64,000 bases of DNA from Roseimaritima sediminicola. GTDB lineage: Bacteria > Planctomycetota > Planctomycetia > Pirellulales > Pirellulaceae. The stretch lies in the NCBI RefSeq assembly GCF_009618275.1, contig NZ_WIAD01000024.1, forward strand, positions 1 to 64,000, given 5' to 3'. A program made the position numbers and the translations under genes. Below are positions 60,575 through 64,000 of the stretch, in pieces. The notes under the pieces are model-generated. The model worked only from the letters and a program-made list of their open reading frames with translations, ran no database searches and was not told the DNA's origin. Position 1 is the stretch's first letter, and every line of letters begins with the position of its first letter.

Positions 60575-61960
60575 ATGGCACACGCGGTAATCATCGGCGG
60601 CGGATTTGCCGGAATCAATGCGGCGAAGCGTCTGGGGAAGTCAGGCAAGGTGTCGGTGACGATCCTGGATCAACGCAACCATCATCTCTTCCAGCCGCTG
60701 CTGTATCAGGTCGCGATGGCCGGATTGGATCCATCGGACATCGCCGTGCCGATTCGAGCGCTGCTGCGACCCTACCGCCGAGTGCGGACGCTGTTGGGGC
60801 GAGCCGAATCGTTTGATCTGGATCGCCGCGAAGTCCATTTCGACGGCGGCGTGATCCCCTACGATTATCTGATCGTCGCTTGCGGAGCCAGCCACAGCTA
60901 TTTTGGCAACGACCAGTGGGAAGCCTACGCCCCGGGGCTGAAGAGTGTGGGGCAAGCGACCGAGATACGCCGCCGCGTGTTGGTCGCCTTTGAGCAGGCC
61001 GAGCGGGCCAGCGATCCCGAGGAGCAGGCGCGGTGGATGACGTTTGTCATCGTTGGCGGAGGACCCACCGGCGTGGAGCTGGCCGGCGCGATTGCGGAGA
61101 TGGCCACCTTTGCGCTCTCCAAAGACTTTCGCACGATCAACAGCGCCGACGCCCGCGTCCTGCTGGTGCAAAGCGGCGACCGGATCCTGAAGCAATTCGA
61201 TGCCGACCAAGCGGAGTACGCGACGCAGGCGCTGCGTTCGCTGGGCGTGGAGGTGGTTCTGGGCAGCCGAGTGACCAATATCGGCGCCTCGGGCATTGAG
61301 ATCGGCGAACAACGGATCGCTGCCGGCACCGTGTTGTGGGCGGCCGGCGTGCAAGCCAACCGCATCGGGCTGCAGCTCGATACGCCGCTGGATCGCGCGG
61401 GACGAGTCAAGGTTCAGCCCGATCTGACGATCCCCGCTCACAGCAACGTTTTCGTGGTCGGCGATTTGGCGCACACGCCCGGGCCCGACGGCAACCCGCT
61501 GCCCGGATTAGCTCCGGTGGCCACCCAGGCGGGATGTTACGTGGCCGACGTGATCATCGACGAGGTGCGAGCCGAATCCGCCCCCGATCCGGCGCGCCGC
61601 AAGCCGTTCGAGTACCGCGACAAAGGCCAGATGGCCACGATCGGCCGAAAGCGAGCGATCATGCAGGCCGGCAAACGCAAGAAGAACGGCTTTCTGGCCT
61701 GGATCGTCTGGTTGGTCGTGCACATCTATTTTCTCAGCGGCTTCCGCAACCGGTTCTTCGTCTTCCTGAAGTGGTGCTGGGCGTACCTGACGTTCAGCAA
61801 GGGAGCCCGGTTGATCGTGCAGAAAGAGTGGCGGCAAGCCGAAAGCGAGATGTTGTCGCCCGTGGTGGGCAGCCTGGACGAGACCTATCGTCAGGACACC
61901 CGTTCGCCCGGGCCGCGATTCGAATCCCTGACCCGCGCCAGTCAGCCCTCGGCAGATTAA
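60575..61960 (+). CDS. Type II NADH dehydrogenase (Ndh-2)
   Basis: A 461-residue FAD-dependent NADH:quinone oxidoreductase. The FAD-binding GGGFAG (8-13) is at the N-terminus; the second Rossmann motif is FVIVGGGPTGVELAGAIAEMA, and VFVVGDLAHTPGPDGNPLPGLAPVATQAG is the conserved FAD/quinone loop. The C-terminal part has a hydrophobic membrane-attachment segment (FLAWIVWLVVHIYFLSGFRNRFFVFLKW). It feeds electrons to quinone without proton pumping. The ATG follows GGACGGCC. A terminator shared with DUF1559 lies downstream. Confidence 0.93.
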   Translation: MAHAVIIGGGFAGINAAKRLGKSGKVSVTILDQRNHHLFQPLLYQVAMAGLDPSDIAVPIRALLRPYRRVRTLLGRAESFDLDRREVHFDGGVIPYDYLIVACGASHSYFGNDQWEAYAPGLKSVGQATEIRRRVLVAFEQAERASDPEEQARWMTFVIVGGGPTGVELAGAIAEMATFALSKDFRTINSADARVLLVQSGDRILKQFDADQAEYATQALRSLGVEVVLGSRVTNIGASGIEIGEQRIAAGTVLWAAGVQANRIGLQLDTPLDRAGRVKVQPDLTIPAHSNVFVVGDLAHTPGPDGNPLPGLAPVATQAGCYVADVIIDEVRAESAPDPARRKPFEYRDKGQMATIGRKRAIMQAGKRKKNGFLAWIVWLVVHIYFLSGFRNRFFVFLKWCWAYLTFSKGARLIVQKEWRQAESEMLSPVVGSLDETYRQDTRSPGPRFESLTRASQPSAD

Positions 61961-61990
61961 CCGCCGAGTGGACCAGCATCGCATGGCCGA

Positions 61991-62052
61991 AAAAAGTCGG
62001 CGTCTTCCTTCGTTGATCCCGGAGGACCGGATCGAAAGGAAACGCCGACTTT
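61991..62052 (-). terminator. Long hairpin terminator between convergent genes
   Basis: AAAGTCGGCGT (61993-62003) pairs with ACGCCGACTTT (62042-62052). The stem extends inward through TTCCTTCG/CGAAAGGAA with one bulge and a GATCC/GGATC top. On the minus strand it is followed by a run of T, suiting the DUF1559 gene; it may also serve ndh. Confidence 0.8.
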
Positions 62053-62084
62053 GGTGTCAGCAAGGCGTTGTTTTGCGAAGTTCC

Positions 62085-63185
62085 TTACTGTTGCACGACT
62101 TCGCCGCCGTCTTTGCTGCCCATGGCACCCCAGGCGCCGTAGGGGCTGGCGATGTAGGCGCTTGCCCGGTCTGCCTCTTGCATGGCCAAGTTCCCCGAAT
62201 CGATTGTTTCGGTCACGAATCGAACCGAACCATCGCACATCACTGACTGGACTCCGCCCGGGTGATAGCTCTTGGCAGAAAACAACCCATCGTTCCATTC
62301 GCCACGACCATTGGCACAGTTGGGCGAGTTCGGTGGCAAGATGGTATTGAAGCCGCTGATCATCGGGTGTCCAGCCGCCCAGATTGTGCCGACGCGGTGG
62401 TGCGAGCTCGGTGGGGTGCCGACCATCGTTCCGTTGGGGCCCGCCGCCTGCTTGCAGACGATCGGGGTCTGTGACAATTCGTCTCGTCCGTAATCGGTGA
62501 TGTAGGAGCCACCGAGAATCCTCAGCGCGTTGCCTCCATAAACGGTGATTTCGGAAAACGCGAGCGTGTTGCTGGTCCCGTCGACGATGCTGTTAAAACC
62601 GTAGTCGGAGTTGTAACCAAACACACCTCGCGGCGTTGAATCTCCGGCAATGCCGTAGATTTGGTCGCCGACGTTCATGGCGTAGTTGATGTTACCATTG
62701 CGGCTTTCGACGTTCTCGCTGGCGCCATCGGAGGGGCACAGATAGGTGTCGATCACCGTACGGTACGGCGTGTAAGTTTGCAGCGGGTTGGGGCCGTTCG
62801 GCGGAATCACTCGATTGCCATCGTCGACCCCCTGTTTGATCTGGCCCCACAGCGGATTCTGCTCGATATACGGCAGCATCATGGCGAAGGAGCTGAGCGC
62901 ACCCTGGTTGCTCAACCAGCTTCCCGTGCCCCAGTCACCGCCTTCATGCGTCCCGCCCCGACCCGGCGGAAAGACGCCATGAGTATCGTGATAGTTGTGC
63001 AACGCGAGGCCCAACTGTTTCATGTTATTGCCACACGACATCCGGCGAGCGGCTTCGCGCGCGGCCTGAACCGCCGGCAATAACAGCCCAACCAAAACAC
63101 CAATAATTGCGATGACCACGAGCAGCTCGACGAGTGTAAAGCCTCGCCCCTGCCGACGCGCTGACAAAACCGTGGTGACAGCCAT
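62085..63185 (-). CDS. DUF1559 pseudopilin-like exported protein
   Basis: A 366-residue member of the planctomycete DUF1559 (SBP_bac_10) family. A type IV pilin-like N-terminus ([34 protein letters not shown]) has the prepilin-peptidase G^F site and methylation Glu. The C-terminus carries the family signature [18 protein letters not shown]. The second ATG (63185) was chosen since AGGAG lies 6 bases upstream but directly touches the first ATG (63191). These are major envelope-surface families in planctomycetes. The 63186-63402 gap upstream shows no gene. Confidence 0.93.
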   Translation of the reverse strand: MAVTTVLSARRQGRGFTLVELLVVIAIIGVLVGLLLPAVQAAREAARRMSCGNNMKQLGLALHNYHDTHGVFPPGRGGTHEGGDWGTGSWLSNQGALSSFAMMLPYIEQNPLWGQIKQGVDDGNRVIPPNGPNPLQTYTPYRTVIDTYLCPSDGASENVESRNGNINYAMNVGDQIYGIAGDSTPRGVFGYNSDYGFNSIVDGTSNTLAFSEITVYGGNALRILGGSYITDYGRDELSQTPIVCKQAAGPNGTMVGTPPSSHHRVGTIWAAGHPMISGFNTILPPNSPNCANGRGEWNDGLFSAKSYHPGGVQSVMCDGSVRFVTETIDSGNLAMQEADRASAYIASPYGAWGAMGSKDGGEVVQQ

Positions 63186-63402
63186 AAACATCTCCTAGAT
63201 GGAAACCGAGTAAATAAGAGGTCCTATCTTAATCGTTCTCACCGTGGAATGTACTCATAATTTCGCGTTATCCGTCATCGACGAGGGATTCTCCGCCCCA
63301 GTACGCGGTTTTCGGCGACCGCGAGAATAGGTGACTGGTCATTATTACCGTTGCGTTTCCGCCAAAATGGGGGGGCGGCTAATGGGATTGGGGCGTCGGT
63401 AA

Positions 63403-64000
63403 TCAGGGTGTGACCCTGGCGGAGGATACCGATCCACCCTCGGTGATGGTCCAAGTTTGATCTACGGGCAGGGATTGCAGGACGTCGCGACCGCCCCCGA
63501 TCCACTCCACTTCAATTCGATCGATTCGCTCGCGTGACCCCAGACCAAAATGCAGTGGCGTCCCAAAATGGCTCTGATAGCCGCGACCGCTGTGTACTTC
63601 GCGGACTTGAACCAAGTCGTCGGCCACGACCGTGACCCGGGCCCCGACTCCGCTTCGGTTGCTGTCCGCGCCGATCAGCCGGATGGCAATCCAGTGATGA
63701 GAAGCGGTGGAGTCATTGCGTAGCAGGGTGGGTTCGCGTCGCGAATTCAAGATCACGACATCTTCATCTCCGTCGTTGTCCAGATCGCCCAATGCCACAC
63801 CGCGACTCGACAGGGCGACTTGCATGCCGTCACCGCTGTGACGAGAGACATCGATAAACGTTTCTCGTCCCGTGTTTTTCAGCAACACGTTGGCAACCCT
63901 ATAGGCGGTTGTGTCGTTTCCGCCGAGCTGGTCGAGGTTGTCGTCCAAGTGTCCGCAGGCAATAAACAGATCCCGGTGTCCGTCGTTGTCGAAGTCGGCG
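63403..64000 (-). CDS. FG-GAP / ASPIC-UnbV protein, 3' part only
   Basis: The frame continues beyond the window edge. The visible part has a Ca-binding FG-GAP motif near the edge (DFDNDGHRDLF), a second (GVALGDLDNDGDEDVVILN), and the ASPIC/UnbV domain (HWIAIRLIGADSNRSGVGARVTVVADD, HSGRGYQSHFGTPLHFGLG, IEVEWIGGG). This is the CRTAC1-like end of a large secreted propeller protein. The TTG at 63948 is not the real start. Such genes often adjoin DUF1559 genes. Confidence 0.88.
   Translation of the reverse strand, partial: ADFDNDGHRDLFIACGHLDDNLDQLGGNDTTAYRVANVLLKNTGRETFIDVSRHSGDGMQVALSSRGVALGDLDNDGDEDVVILNSRREPTLLRNDSTASHHWIAIRLIGADSNRSGVGARVTVVADDLVQVREVHSGRGYQSHFGTPLHFGLGSRERIDRIEVEWIGGGRDVLQSLPVDQTWTITEGGSVSSARVTP

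Overview
The window looks like a chromosomal segment from a planctomycete, most likely of the order Pirellulales (Rhodopirellula-like). The evidence is lineage-typical gene families: a DUF1559 pseudopilin-like protein, PVC-type heme-binding CxxCH proteins with beta-propeller and HEAT parts, DUF1080/ThuA and NPCBM proteins, an ASPIC/UnbV FG-GAP protein, two clpP paralogues, and short secreted Cys- or Pro/Tyr-rich proteins. Base composition is GC-rich and coding is dense, with intergenic gaps filled by palindromic repeats. No phage, integron, CRISPR array or transposase gene was seen.

Layout. 0-2.5 kb: two clpP genes and a secreted Cys-rich protein. 2.6-6.7 kb: an NCS2-like permease, a SAM methyltransferase, a 29-bp tandem array, then thyA-folA. 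7-9.8 kb: a ribosomal/RNA polymerase block rpsM-rpsK-rpoA-rplQ with a candidate promoter and a textbook terminator. 10-11.4 kb: a double-DUF3467 protein and Maf. 11.5-22 kb (minus strand): a Bat-type operon moxR - DUF58 - BatD-like - batA - batB/batC fusion - batD/batE fusion - CvpA-like, probably an envelope or stress system with VWA proteins and a MoxR chaperone. 22-26.6 kb: a UPF0324 exporter behind a long structured leader, a TerB-like protein, a tandem universal stress protein and an RlmA-like methyltransferase. 26.8-34 kb: a PhyH-type oxygenase, then a minus-strand secreted-enzyme locus (DUF1080-ThuA, NPCBM/propeller/HEAT, cytochrome c) and a Nudix hydrolase. 34-45 kb: a secreted alpha/beta hydrolase, SprT-like, HEAT/LRR/PDZ protein, mutY, sialidase, DUF3140, a thiamine-binding protein, tRNA-Leu(GAG), a secreted Pro/Tyr-rich protein, a glycosyltransferase and an oxidase subunit III. 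45.6-64 kb: GNAT, PIG-L deacetylase, DUF3500, a stand-alone receiver, homoserine dehydrogenase, TerC, GntP permease, SMP-30, M16 peptidase, an 1100-residue PVC cytochrome, Ndh-2, DUF1559, and an FG-GAP protein running off the right edge.

Three things stand out. (1) At 31.57 kb the DUF1080-ThuA gene ends in an in-phase A AAA AAG slippery heptamer directly before its stop. The -1 frame is open into an NPCBM domain that has no start codon of its own, and a 9-bp GC stem lies downstream. This is either a programmed -1 frameshift making a chain of about 1345 residues or a homopolymer indel. (2) The gaps carry several families of non-coding inverted-repeat elements. One is a roughly 170-bp element with TA target duplications in two copies; one of these is inserted inside the 23-bp terminal repeat of a second element family, so the layers can be ordered in time. 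(3) Short palindromic repeats sit on or beside stop codons, extend reading frames, and occur inside the batB/batC linker, suggesting they reshape gene ends.
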